Origin: Rhinatrema bivittatum
Taxonomy: Eukaryota > Chordata > Amphibia > Gymnophiona > Rhinatrematidae
NCBI RefSeq assembly: GCF_901001135.1
Contig: NC_042624.1
Location: forward strand, 9,555,532 to 9,619,531
Length of the DNA stretch: 64,000 bases
Reading direction: 5' to 3'
The notes below the pieces were generated by a model. It saw nothing but the letters and a program-made list of their open reading frames with translations. It made no database searches and was not told where the DNA came from. Shown here one piece after another: positions 34,653-46,052 of this stretch. Position numbers and translations under genes: made by a program. Numbering within the stretch: position 1 is the stretch's first letter; each line of letters opens with the position of its first letter.

Positions 34653-36250
34653 TTTTTTTTTTTTTTTTTTACAAAAAATATACAATAAATCATTGTATCG
34701 GAAATACAGAAATTATAAAATTAGTAGTGGGCCATTCCTGCCCTTAACATTAGAAACAAAATCTAAGATTTCTTATTTGCAAACATTGTTTTCTTGTTAC
34801 ATAGGAAATACAGGGGGGAAAGGAAACTATACGAGGAGTAAAAAAAAAGAAACAATTACAAATTACTAGCCCTGTAACTACCACCTTTACATATAGACCT
34901 CATTACAACTCCTCAGGTGGTCTCCTACCAGACAAAAAATCCTTCAATTGGGCCGGTAAAAAGAAAACATATGTGTTACTGGCCAGTTGTATTATGCATT
35001 TACAGGGGTAGCGTAGTTTAAAACTACCCCCAGCTGCTATGGTCTCAGATCTCATAAGTAGAAATTCTTTTCTACGCTGCTGCGTAGACTTAGCTAAGTC
35101 AGGATATACTCGAACAAGGCCTCCACAGAAAGAAACATTTATATTTTTAAAATAATTCTTCATTATCAAGGATACAGCTGTTTCTTCAAAAAAGTTCACA
35201 AAGAGCACTGCACGGTCAATAATTTCAACATTAGAGTTTTCTAAGTAATCAGTCAGATTATGAAATTCTGACTCTTGAGGGGGAAAAGTGATCGGCGTGC
35301 TACTTCTCTTTGGAAGAAAAAAGAGCTTTTTTGTAGCTGGTATCTCACTCTGAGGAATCTTCAAAACCTCCATTACAAATTTTTTAAAGGTTAACAAGGG
35401 TATTTCCCCTGCAATTATAGGAAAATTCAACAGTCTCAAATTTAGGTGTCTCATATAGTTCTCTATCGATTCGATTCTTCTTAAAGATGAAATCCTTTCT
35501 GAGACCATTGTAACATTAATACTTTGGAGGTTTTTTATATCTTCATTTATTTTCTTTATAGAATTACCTTGCATCAAAAACTTTTGATTAGTGTCCTGTT
35601 CAAGTACACCAACCTTAACTGCTATCTCGTCCAGTTTCAGGGTTTGATTATCTAGTTTAGAAGACATTTTCACCATTAATTCCCAGATGTTATCCAGGGT
35701 AATAACCGCCGGTTTATTCAATTGCTGGGAGAGGGTTCTTACCCCGGTTCTATCGAGACCGCTCACTTCTCCCGTTGTCCTGGGTCCTTCCGCAGCCTCC
35801 TCCACTCCCCTGCACGGTTCCTCAGTCCCTCGGGGTTCCAGGATTTCTCCTGCCTCTCCAGCCGTTCGGTCGGCGTCTGAACCACCCAGCTGAGCATGCC
35901 CGATGACCTCATCAGCCTGCGACTCAGCTCCTCTGCCGACGGGCGGGGGCAAGGCTCTAACCGGCGTCCTGAGGTCTGGAGGGCTCAATGATACTTCCCC
36001 TGGTGAGTACGGCTCTCCTCCTGCCTGCTCTCCAACGGGGATTGCAACCCTCATTTGCGGCGTTTGGAGGGAGAATTCGGTTATTAATCGCTGACCGGCA
36101 GCATTATCAGGGTCGGGTGGGAAGACCCGAATCTTGCCTTTCCGCTTATGAGGCATCAAAACTCGAGGAAATAGCGTTATTAGCTTAAATTTTAAATCGT
36201 GGGTCCGGAGCGATTCGAATGCACTCCCTCTCAGGGCGCCATCTTAAATT
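34653..36250 (-). mobile_element. ORF1-only L1 derivative (HAL1-like)
   Basis: On the minus strand the order is a short 5' region starting near 36250 (GATGGCGCCCTGAGAGGG), ORF1 at 36159-34903, a 3' UTR of about 230 bp, and a poly(A) of about 18 (seen as T's at 34653-34670). No endonuclease or RT sequence lies between ORF1 and the poly(A). Both flanks have a CATTTTTTTT string (34651 onward and 36256 onward), a possible target duplication, though T-rich sequence is weak evidence. Mammalian HAL1 elements have this plan and move by borrowing L1 ORF2 protein. Confidence 0.75.
34903..36159 (-). CDS. L1-type ORF1 protein, unbroken 418 codons
   Basis: L1 ORF1 protein is a trimeric RNA-binding chaperone that packages the element's RNA in the cytoplasm. 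Here residues 1-145 are Pro-, Gly- and acid-rich. About 155-235 form a Leu-rich heptad region (coiled coil) with repeated I/L spacing. About 238-352 resemble the ORF1 RNA-recognition motif, starting NLRLLNFP and ending GGLVRVYPDL. About 355-410 are the C-terminal domain, with STQQRRKEFLLMRSE and KLRYPCKCIIQ. The length fits the family (usually 300-450). The ATG at 36159 is the first in the frame and has a basic start (MMPHKRKGK). No stop or frameshift is visible, unlike every other LINE piece here. No ORF2 follows. Confidence 0.85.
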   Translation of the reverse strand: MMPHKRKGKIRVFPPDPDNAAGQRLITEFSLQTPQMRVAIPVGEQAGGEPYSPGEVSLSPPDLRTPVRALPPPVGRGAESQADEVIGHAQLGGSDADRTAGEAGEILEPRGTEEPCRGVEEAAEGPRTTGEVSGLDRTGVRTLSQQLNKPAVITLDNIWELMVKMSSKLDNQTLKLDEIAVKVGVLEQDTNQKFLMQGNSIKKINEDIKNLQSINVTMVSERISSLRRIESIENYMRHLNLRLLNFPIIAGEIPLLTFKKFVMEVLKIPQSEIPATKKLFFLPKRSSTPITFPPQESEFHNLTDYLENSNVEIIDRAVLFVNFFEETAVSLIMKNYFKNINVSFCGGLVRVYPDLAKSTQQRRKEFLLMRSETIAAGGSFKLRYPCKCIIQLASNTYVFFLPAQLKDFLSGRRPPEEL

Positions 36251-36255
36251 CCCCC

Positions 36256-37585
36256 CATTTTTTTTAAAGTTTTAAACAAATGCCAGGCACCTGAGTAGGT
36301 CTGCGCTGGGTCCTTGCCAGTTCTGCTGATCCCTGGGACATGCTTCTGCTGATTTATGTATTTATTTATTTTTTTAAATTGTCGCCAGCCCTCACCACAT
36401 CCATGCTGGAGCAGGAGGAGTGACCACCGGATCACATTGGGAGACCTGAACCACAAGTACCCCCACAGGCACCAACCCAGATAACCCCAACTGCCGGCAA
36501 GGCCCCCCATCTGCACCGCATAGACTGAGCCTACTGGCTCAGGCAAAATGCTTGCCTTTCTCCTTTTGTGCAAAAAATAAAACCAGAGGCAGGAGATGCA
36601 CTCAGGGGGTGTACACAAGAGAGGCAGCTGGCATCCAGAGAAAGGCAGAGGAGGCTGAGGCAGCCTGATATAGCTTGGGGCTGAACGGAAGACGTACCAC
36701 ATGACCAGAAAAACCTGCTCCCTTACTACTATCACTGCTAACCTCCCTCCTGGTCTCCCATTGCATGCGTGCTGGCACTCCCAACAGCCCTCAGAGGGCC
36801 TGGTAGTCAGTCACTCTGGACATGCACCCCCTGATTCCCTGCAGGAGCCCGCCACTACAGCTGCCCCCAAATTGAGGCACAGAACCCATCCCAAGCACCA
36901 GGCCAACTGTAGTAGCTGGAGGTCATCAATGGGATGGGAGCAGGGCAGTGTGCCACAACTAGGTGTAGGGAGGGGGACAACTGGCGTTGGAAACAAAAGG
37001 CCACCAAAGGCAGGGAGAGAGCACCTGCTAACCAGAGGGGCAGCATGTGCCTTGACTGCGATACTGAGCCCTACTGCGGCCACTCTCCCCATCACAAGAC
37101 TGAAGGATGAACACACCAGGCCAGGTGAGGCAACCCATATGCCAGGTCCCAATAGGAATGCCTCATGTTTATTTTAAGTTTCCTCTTTTTTCTTTTTTCA
37201 TTAGTTTCTAGACCAGAGGCAAGAGTGGCACTGCAGCCCCACAGGCCTCTACTGCATTCCTCCACATTACTGCCTGCCGTAACCTCTACTGAGACTGCTT
37301 GGGGATGGGCCTCTCCAACCAGCACAGAAAATCTGCCTCCGGGACTGAGACTGCAGGAGGGGAGGGGGAGAGCACCCTCCACCAGCTCACCCAAACCTTG
37401 CAAAAGGAAAGACTTGAGAGGAGCAGGAGTGGAAAACCCACAAACCCCAAAACACAGCTGAAAGAAGAGGCTGGTGGGTAAAAACCATCCATGAGCTCCC
37501 GGCCCTTCCACCAGCCTCTACACCTCTGAACCTTCCCTCAACCCGGAGGTAGAGTGCTTCCTCTGTTGTAGCTTCCCTCCATTGA
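36256..37585. other. No gene recognised
   Basis: GC-rich mixed sequence. Several open frames up to 163 codons overlap on both strands and lack recognisable domains; composition explains them. Confidence 0.4.
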
Positions 37586-38321
37586 TCCATTGACCTCCAT
37601 TAAACAAAGGATACTCTATAAGGTACTCACTATCATCCATAAAGCGACAAACAAACTAGCCCCCATCACATTAAGCTCGCAACTACAACTACACACTTCC
37701 TCCAGACCAATCAGAAGCGCATACAGAGGAACACTGCTTGCTCCGCAAATAAAATCATCATTGAGCAAACGAGCGCTATCCTCAGCAGGCCCACACCTAT
37801 GGAACACGCTTCCCCCAGATCTCAGACTAGAACCCAGTCATCAAGAATTCAAAAAAAGACTGAAGACTTTTCTCTTCCAACAAGCTTTCCCAGACGCTTA
37901 AGTGACAGACAGACTCCCTAATTACTAAGTATCCTAATTACCCTAATTATGGTCACTGTATCCAGTACTAATTTTAAAATATCTACAACTGGACAATTAT
38001 CTTTGAGATCAAAAATTTACTTTATTTCATATTTATATTTGGCATTGCTTATATTTATATTTATTGCTAAGTTAAATAGTTATACTGCTTATATAATATA
38101 TTATATTTCTTTACTTATTAATATTTATTACCAGTTAAACTATTATTTCTTTATTTAGCTCTTTGTTAAATTGTCAACCAGTTATACTGTTCCATATGTT
38201 CTACGGTTCCATGTAAAGCTCCGCTCTCTGTTGAGCAGTTCTTCGTTTTATGTAAACCGGAGTGATTTGTAGTCCCTACAAGAACTTCGGTATATAAAAA
38301 TTAAAAATAAATAAATAAATA
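37586..38321 (+). mobile_element. L2-type LINE 3' end with intact RT C-terminal frame
   Basis: About 37590-37901 is an open frame of 103 codons encoding the C-terminus of an L2/CR1-group RT protein. It begins with a QRILYKVLTIIHKA block and continues with SAYRGTLLAP, SLSKRALSSAGPHLWNTLP and FKKRLKTFLFQQAF, ending at TAA. The 3' UTR follows, with TGTAAACCGGAGTGATTTG, 'aacttcggtatataaaaa' and a TAAA-repeat tail at 38300-38321. This copy ties the bare tails elsewhere in the window to an L2-type LINE. It is 5' truncated. Confidence 0.88.
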
Positions 38322-39644
38322 AATTGATCTAGGATGGGGGGAGCTCTTCTGCAGTCTTGGCAGCATGGATATTGTTGCACTAGACAGTGCTATTTACTGA
38401 TAATCCTCCCGGCAAGAAATGGATTGAGTTTTCAAGATATCCATATTGAATATGCATAGATTTGCATGCACAATATCTCTTGTATGCAAATCTTTGTTAT
38501 ATGTATTTATTAGATGTAACCTGAAAGGTACAACCTGTTTGAATACCACTGAGCTAATATTTTGCATGGCAGTGCCTGACCTGTTTTGGTGCCTTTTTTT
38601 ATTTCAGTTTTTGAGTGCAGCACAGGGAAGCTACCTTTACAGTAGGCAGTAAATCTAGAAAAGAGGACTGCAGGAAGTCCCCCAAATGTATTGCCCCACC
38701 CTTTCATAAAACGTTCTTCCTGTTCTACACACACAGCAGGGAGAGCAGATCTCTGTCAGCCTGATGTGCGTTTCACACCTGCTCTTGTGCAATAACATTT
38801 TGTTATCTTCGCTGAATGTGTTTCCAGTTCTCCTTATATATTTACTGTCTATCATCTGACTAGATATAATAAGACGGATTTCCCCCGAGGCTCTCTCTCC
38901 TGTGCTTGCTTATAGTCAGAGCACATGAGCCTCTGTACAGTTTTTTTTCATGGGATTTAACATTGCCTACAATGAATCCAAAATTACTGAGAATACCACT
39001 GCCAACCAATCCTATAGATGGTTTTTATAGTCATAGTTGCAGCATTTTGCATATGTCTTTCATTTTGAAGAGGAAAAGCAGCTTTTGAAACTAATTTTGC
39101 ATCTAATGTTTTGCAACGACTGTGTTCTCATGCTTGCTGGTGAATGACCAACAACCGAGTTCTTCAGTTGATTATTAACTACTGTGGAAACGTTCTCTTC
39201 ACTAGTTATCATTACCGGAGAGGTTCTGATTGAGAATATGTATTATTTGCTTTATCATATAAAATTAAATATAAGAATACAGTGCACGCTGTTTCTGTGA
39301 GGTTGATGTCATAAGGATGCTTCTTTCCCTGTTTGTTCTAAATTGAAATATAAATACTACATAAAATGTTGAAGGCGCCTGGCACTTGATAGTACTCTGA
39401 GACTGGAATGTATTTATTTGGAGCCATTGTATAAAGTCCAACTACTGCGGTCAGGTCAATACTTTGGCAATTGTGTAACAGCCCTCTCAATGTATGTTTA
39501 CTTAGTGCCAAGGGAGAGGGCTGCACAAGAATAACCCCCACTTGTGTCTGAGTATGAGGGGTCAGAATGGGGGGTTGCGGGTTATGTTAGCAACTCTGGG
39601 TCCCTGTGATATCAACCCCAGACCTTGGAATGAGGTTTAGTTTC
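38322..39644. other. No gene recognised
   Basis: AT-rich sequence without recognisable domains. Confidence 0.4.
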
Positions 39645-39780
39645 ATTGTTAAACTTTCGCATTGTAACACATCACGGATACATTTGATTTCGACACATCA
39701 CTGGTTGAATGCCATAGTTATTTAAGCCAGGAATTGTTCGATATTAATACAAAACTCATTGTGATTCAGAATTGTACTCT
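39645..39780 (+). repeat. Dispersed repeat, copy a
   Basis: Closely similar in the same orientation to 43505-43640: 'cattgttaaactttcgcattgtaacacatca', 'tagttatttaagcc' and 'caaaactcattgtgattcagaatt'. Confidence 0.75.
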
Positions 39781-39989
39781 TCTAAATGTGCTCACTTATT
39801 TTATTTTATTGATTGGAATGTGTTAAAGTAATTTTTAAATTTTGTAATTTTGCCTATGTACTCAATACATTAGTGCTATTCTTCCCTTACCTGTACTTAT
39901 CATGCACGTCACACTTACGTTTACATACACATTTCCTAAATTCTATTACTTACTATATATATGTTCCTGATTTGGTGTTAAAAGTCTGT

Positions 39990-40179
39990 TGCCAACCAAG
40001 TTGCGCACACGATCAAATGGCCGCTGTGTCGGGCACCTCTAGCCCTGCCCTGCCTCCGGACCCTGCCCCGCCCCTCCAAACTGCCCCTTTTTCAAGCCCC
40101 GGGACTTACACGCGTCCCAAGGTTTATGAGCGTGGCCAGGCCTTACGCGCTCCATGGCTTGAAAAATCTACCCCCTAAG
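39990..40179 (+). mobile_element. Fragment of GC-rich inverted-repeat element
   Basis: Matches the right part of 53797-54329 ('tttttcaagccccgggacttacacgcgtcc', then the AAAATCTACCCC end). The left part is missing. Confidence 0.6.
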
Positions 40180-40296
40180 TGTTTACAGTGGAGTGGTGCT
40201 CTCTCTTTGCTATACACACTGAAATGGCTTTGCATCCTGTTATATCAAGTAGTCAATAAGCAGCACAATATTTAAGCTGATGAACAGTATAATACT

Positions 40297-41822
40297 TAGG
40301 GATGTGAATCGTTTTTTGACGATTTAAAATATCGTCCGATATATTTTAAATCGTCAAAAATCGTTAGGGCCACGATACAATACCAATTCCCCCGATTTCT
40401 CGTTAAAAAATCGTAAATCGGGGGAAGGGGGAGGGCAGGAACTTACTTACTTGCCCTAAACCAATGGCAGGAAAACCGGCACACTAAAACCCCCTAAAAC
40501 CTACCCCGACCCTTTAAATTAAATCCCCCACCCTCCCGAACCCCCCCCCCCCAATGCCTTAAATTACCTGGGGGTCCAGCGGTGGTCCGGAACGGGCTCC
40601 TGCAATTGAATTGTGTTGTCTTCAGCCGGCGCCATTTTGCAAAATGGCGGCGGCCATAGACCAACACGATTCGACTGCAGGAGGTCGTTCCGGACCCCCG
40701 CTGGACTTTTGGCAAGTCTTGTGGGGGTCAGGAGACCCCCCCAAGCTGGCCAAAAGTCCCTGGGGGTCCAGCGGGGGTCCGGAACACGATCTCCTGCCGC
40801 AAATCGTTTTCCGTACGGAAAATGGCGCCGGCAGGAGATTGACTGCAGGAGGTCGTTCAGCAGCGGTCCGGAACCCCCGCTGAACGACCTCCCAAAGTTG
40901 ATGAAGTATTAAGTAGGGATGTGCAGAGCAAAATTTTATGTTCATATTTTTTATGTCCGAAAGGGGGTCCCACTTGCGGCCAATATGGACATAAAAAAAA
41001 TCCAATGAGTTGGGTATATGTACATATGTGCAAAAAAAAAATTTAAACCCCCTCACCCTCCTTAATCCCCCCCCCCAGACTTACCACAACTCCCTGGTGA
41101 TCGAGCGAGGAGTGAGGACGTCATTTCTGCAATCCTTGGCGAGAAGCATGTGACGTCGGTGGCACGTCGAGTGATGCGGCGTCACGTGATTCCCGGCTCG
41201 TTCGCGCCGGACGGCTCGTTCGGCCCAAAAAGAACTTTTGGCCAGCTTGGGGGGGCCTCCTGACCCCCTCAAGCTGGCCAAAAGTTCTTTTTGGGCCGAA
41301 CGAGCCGTCCGGCGCGAACTTGCCGGGAATCACGTGACGTCGCGTCTGAGTGACGCGGCGTCACATGCTTCTCGCCAAGGATTGCAGAAATGGCGTCCTC
41401 ACTCCTCGCTCCATCACCAGGGAGTTGTGGTAAGTCGGGGGGGGGGATTAAGGAGGGTGAGGGGGTTTATATTTTTATTTTGGCTCAACAATCGCGATTT
41501 CCCACATATCGAACATATCTATGTTCGATATGTGGGAAATCCGATCGTTTATGTCGAATCAATTTTTTAAGTAAAAAAAAAATATGAGTTGCGTTTTACT
41601 AATGCGGTCAATCCGAATGCACACCCCTAGTATTAAGGCATTTGGGGTGGGGGATTTAATTTAATGGGTCAGGGGTGGGTTTTAGGGGGTTTTAGTGTGC
41701 CGGCTCACGATTTTAACGATTTTCACGATATTTTAAACACCCAAATGGCAACAATACGATTCCCTCCCCCTCCCAGCCGAAATCGATTGTTAAGACGATC
41801 GAGGACCCGATTCACATCTCTA
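40297..41822. mobile_element. hAT-like foldback element, interrupted
   Basis: The left end TAGGGATGTGAATCG and right end TTCACATCTCTA are flanked by ATAATACT and ATAATAAT (7 of 8 match). The interior matches the element at 8477-9586, including the GC-rich arm with GGCGCCATTTTGCAAAATGG. Much of the second arm is missing. A second element lies inside at 40914-41629. No transposase. Confidence 0.85.
40914..41629. mobile_element. Nested hAT-like foldback element (716 bp)
   Basis: The left end TAGGGATGTGCAGAG and right end GAATGCACACCCCTA are flanked by a perfect 8-bp duplication GTATTAAG (40906-40913 and 41630-41637). The centre near 41250 is a palindrome: CAAAAAGAACTTTTGGCCAG pairs with its complement at about 41270-41300, and the arms extend outward through a CACGTGA-rich block. 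No coding gene. It differs from its host element in subterminal sequence, so it is a separate subfamily. Confidence 0.9.
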
Positions 41823-42129
41823 ATAATAATACAACAAAAAGCTCTGCTACCACTCATCCTCTAAAGAAACAGACAATTCATAGAGTGGTTGTCTGCATAT
41901 TCACGCATCAATTATGCAAATTCACATGCGTTCGTTTTACTCCCAGCACCTGCAAACAGTGCATTGAGAGAAACCTTGTGAGAAGTCCTAGGTCCGGTGA
42001 GACCACCCCCTTGACAGTGATCACATTTCCTGGGTGGTTTCGTAAGGACCCCCCAACAAGGCCCTGTTTTGCCTGGAATGGCTTCCTCAGGGGGAAACCT
42101 TGCAGCTAAAGTGATTATACGCAGTCTTT

Positions 42130-42435
42130 AAAATCAAACTTGAAATAATGTTGAGTGAAGGAGACGTCGAGAGTGCCCCAGTTTTCCCTGGCCCCGCCCC
42201 AGAGGCTCATCCCTGTGGTGCAGGGCCGCTCTGCCGCTCCTCGTGAGCTCTGCTCGCTGGACACGGTGACTCTCTTCATCGGACCCGGCACCAGCATTTT
42301 CTCCTGCTTGAGCACGCTACGCCGCCTCCCCCCGGCTTTCTCTAGCGATAAATCCAGCTCAGCCCTCCGCCAGCGGGGCTCATTTTGGTTCCTGCAACAG
42401 AAGCCGCGGGAGGAAGGTTACTTTGGGTAAGTTTT
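42130..42435 (+). promoter_or_regulatory. CpG-rich stretch ending at a splice-donor-like site; possible first exon
   Basis: About 300 bp that is clearly richer in C, G and CpG than its neighbours, and not part of any repeat I recognise here. An open frame of 91 codons (42155-42430) runs up to TTTGGGTAAGTTTTTTCC, an excellent splice-donor consensus at about 42428, followed by a T-rich intron-like stretch. This is what a promoter-linked first exon could look like, but the peptide has no known domain and no second exon was identified. It may be a non-coding transcript start or chance. Confidence 0.3.
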
Positions 42436-42439
42436 TTCC

Positions 42440-43500
42440 AGCCACATTATTATTATTTTTTTTTACATAGCCCTGCATTGGCTTTTCAGCCTGCACCGCC
42501 TTATTTCACAGGCGTTTACATTTCTTGCAGAGAAATTCATAGATCTTTGTACAATTAAACTCCACATTGATGCCGTTTTGTGGGATCGGTGACGGCATTT
42601 ATTTATAAACACTCTAGCCCCTCTCATCGCATGGGCGGCTTCTCACGTTTTTTACAATGTCACTTTTTCATTTGTCACATTTTTCGTTCTTTTTTCCTTT
42701 CCTCTTGGCCCTTGCTCAGTAGTATACTGTTTAGATGCATGTCTCCTTTCTCTTTACTTGTGTGCTCAGCCGTCCTTCACACGTTTCCTTGAACAATTTC
42801 ATGTTCTTTCAGATGAAATGATAGCCGTCGGGTACCTGTCCCTGACTCTGAGGTCTCATTTCAGTAAGTGGTGCTGATTTTTAATTGCATTCAGAATACT
42901 ACAATCTGTGGTGAGTACAGCGAGTCCCTGTGTTAGCTGCAGCCTTAGATAGTTAAATAAATACACAAGAAAATGGACAAGTCTTGTAGTTTTGTAGTTA
43001 TGTTTCTTATCCCCATTTATTCTCATTTATACTCATACCAAGCCTACCAGGGCTGCTTTAAGAAAGTGTAGTGTGGGAGTCATTTATGCCCACGGTCCTG
43101 TGGGCTGCATGTTAGCTTTTTTTTTTTTTCTAAATGTACTGTTTCTATTTGATTGCTTAAATACTTTATTTGACAGTCTTTTTCATTTCTTTGGAGGCTG
43201 GTGTGAACTTTACATCTGAATACTGATCCTTTATAGATAGCATCATGGCAGCAGTTCTCGCATTCATGTTGCACATTTAACATTGAGCAAATGGCATTTA
43301 TATTAGTTACTATTTTCCCTACAAGACATTTGTCTCAAGCAATATGTTGGGCTCTCTCAACGTCTTCTTCATACAACATTTTTTCATATTTGATTTATAA
43401 ACTGCATAATTACTTTTGCTCCAAGGTTTCCTCCTGAGGAAGCTGTTCTAGGTGAAACAGGGCCTTATTGATCACTGTCAAGGATGCAAAGCCATTTCAT
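42440..43500. other. No gene recognised
   Basis: T-rich sequence. At about 43430-43470 there is another CCTGAGGAAG..GAAACAGGGCC motif (see 8363-8413). Confidence 0.4.
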
Positions 43501-43504
43501 TGTG

Positions 43505-43640
43505 TTAGTTTTATTGTTGAAATTTCGCATTGTAATACATCATTGATACATTTGATTTCTACAAATCACAGGTTAAATATGATAGTTATTTAAGCAAGGA
43601 ATTGTTTGACATTGATACAAAACTCATTGTGATTCAGAAT
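43505..43640 (+). repeat. Dispersed repeat, copy b
   Basis: Same family and orientation as 39645-39780. Just upstream, 'aggatgcaaagccatttca' is the complement of a string near 40215. Confidence 0.75.
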
Positions 43641-43699
43641 TTGAAGAAGCCAACTAAACTAATGGACTATTGATTGACATTTGTGTTACAAATGATTAA

Positions 43700-45413
43700 T
43701 GTAGGGGGAAATGTAACATAGTGCCCTCCTGTCCACTCTGTCCAGGAAACTCCCAGACCTAGGATCTGATGGAGGACTCCTCCTAGGTCTAACCGCATTA
43801 TCTCCTCCCCTGACACTTCCTGTCTCCATTAACTCGAACACTCTAAAATTCCACACCCTAACTCTGGTGGACTCCAGTGCCGGTGGGAACTTTATACTCA
43901 GACAACTCGTGGAGCACCTGCTAATCCCCACTGTTCGGATCCCTACGCCACTGCTATTATCCTCAATTCATGGCAAACCATTACCAGGCGAAGTTACCTA
44001 CTCCACCAAGCCAATTCAACTTCACACTGGGTCACTGCACTTGGAGACCATTTCCTTCTTGGTCTTAGATAAGGCGATACACCCTGTGGTGCTTGGACTG
44101 CCATGCTTACAAATGCACACACCCCAGTTCGATTGGAACACCTTACAACTATCCCAATGGGGCAATTCCTGCCATGGAAAGTGCCTAGAGGTTGTGACTC
44201 CTATGCCTTGCCTGACCACTACCACGTCCCTTCCGGGTCTTCCTCAGCAGTACTCTTCTTATAGAGACGTGTTTTCTAAGAAAGCTGCAGACATTCTACC
44301 ACCTCACCACTCCTTTGATTGCGCCATAAACTTATTACCCAATACCGAACCTCCCAGAGGAAGGGTATACTGACTTTCTCTGACAGAAACCAAGGCGATG
44401 TCCGATTATATTCAAGAGAACTTGGCAAAAGGCTTCATCCGGCCTTCTTAGTCTCCTGCTGGAGCTGGGTTCTTTTTTGTGTGAAAGAAGGATGGTTCCC
44501 TTTGCCCGTGCATAGACTACCATGGCTTAGATGAGATCACTATGAAGAATGGCTACCCATTGCCATTGATCTCCGAATTTTTTGAGAGACACCAAGGGGC
44601 CAAAATATTCACTAAACTAGACCTCAGAGGGGCATATAACTTGGTCCTGATATGCCAGGGTGATGAATGGAAAACCACATTTATCACCCGCGATGGGCAT
44701 TTTGAATATTTAGTCATGCCCTTTGGCCTTTACAACGCTGCAGCCATATTTCAGAACATGATGAATGAAATCTTCAGGGACATGCTTTACAGCTGTGTAG
44801 TGGTATATCTGGATGACAAACTGGTCTTCTCTCAAGACCTTCAGAGCCATCATTTGGACGTCACCAACATCTTGCAGGGATTAAGGGACAACCAGTTATA
44901 TGCCAAACTGGAAAAATGCTCTTTTCACCAGGAGTCTGTTCCCTTTATAGGCTATGTGTTCTCTAGCCAAGGGTTCCAGATGGATCCACAAAAGACCAAG
45001 TGTATTCGAGATTGGCCACAGCCCACTGGTCTTAAGGCTCTGCGAAGGTTTTTGGGTTTCACTAACTACTAGAGATCATTCATTCACCATTATTCTACGC
45101 TGACTGCTCCACTTACAGCCATGACTCGAAAGGGAGACAACCCCTCTCACTGGTCCCCGGAAGCTGTGACTGCCTTCCAAGAACGCAGGGAGGCATTTCT
45201 TCAAGAGCTGTGCTTACGCCACCCAGATCTTCGACGACCCTTCATCGTTGAAGTAGATGCTTCTAACATCGGGGTTGGTGCAGTCCTCAGTCAACATTCT
45301 GACAATCATACCTTGCACCCCTGCTCATTTTTCTTTCGACGCTTCTCTCCTGCTGAGCGAAACTACGGAATTGGAGACAAGGAACTACTGGCAATTAAAT
45401 TGGCATTTGAGGA
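43700..45413 (+). pseudogene. Ty3/Gypsy pol, part A: protease, reverse transcriptase, RNase H (broken)
   Basis: The element is 5' truncated: no gag and no 5' LTR are seen. Protease comes first (about 43860) with VDSSAGG where the family has DSG, a change at the active site. RT follows, with VMPFGLYNAAAIFQ at about 44715 and the catalytic YLDD at about 44806. RNase H starts near 45240 with FIVEVDASNIGVGAVLSQ. In-frame stops occur at about 44371, 44449 and 45070, so it is dead. The frame is cut at 45413 by an L1 insertion and resumes at 48933. In living elements this polyprotein copies RNA into DNA inside cytoplasmic particles. Confidence 0.92.
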
Positions 45414-46052
45414 CTTCTGGGTGACGACATCACCAGCAAGGAAGCTGGGAGACTGAGCTCCGTGGTCCCTCTCCGTGTTTTCCCCCGCTATCCCCCTATT
45501 GCAGCGGTGATTCTGTGGCAATTTGGCTTGAGAGGACTCCTGAAGGGGTCCAGGCTCCCCACGGAGAGATTTTGGGGTGATGCGCAAGCCGAATAAATGC
45601 GGCCGGTGCGATGTGCAATAAAGCGTGGCAAGACTAGGCCAAAATGGCGGCCGCTTCCATGACCCACGCCCACTAACAGATGCCCTAAATATCCTACTCT
45701 TGCACTCCGAGTGGAGTTTTGTGCTGATTCTGCCCGGGAGGGCCTCAGCTGGCCGAATGCCTCTGAAGGAGGAATGCTTCAGTGCTGACGGTAACAGGTG
45801 GCTGTGACTGGTGACGAGCCAGGGAAGTGCAAGAAACAACATGGCCAAGATGGCGGCCGACAGAGTGAGATTCCTCTATTAAATATCTCCCTTGGAGAGA
45901 CTAAGTGCAGCTTAGTGCGGGATCATGGGCATTCTTCGCGGTGATCTCTTCGTCTTCCATCCAACTCAATTAACACTTTTTACAACCAACCTTTATTAAT
46001 ATCTGGCGGGGAGAATACAGTGGATAAACACCGGAGAATTTGGGGAAGTCAC

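Noticed and set aside
36244..37511. Open frames of 98-163 codons on both strands
   Set aside because: No recognisable domain, strong overlap on both strands and GC-rich composition; no splice or start context to support a gene.
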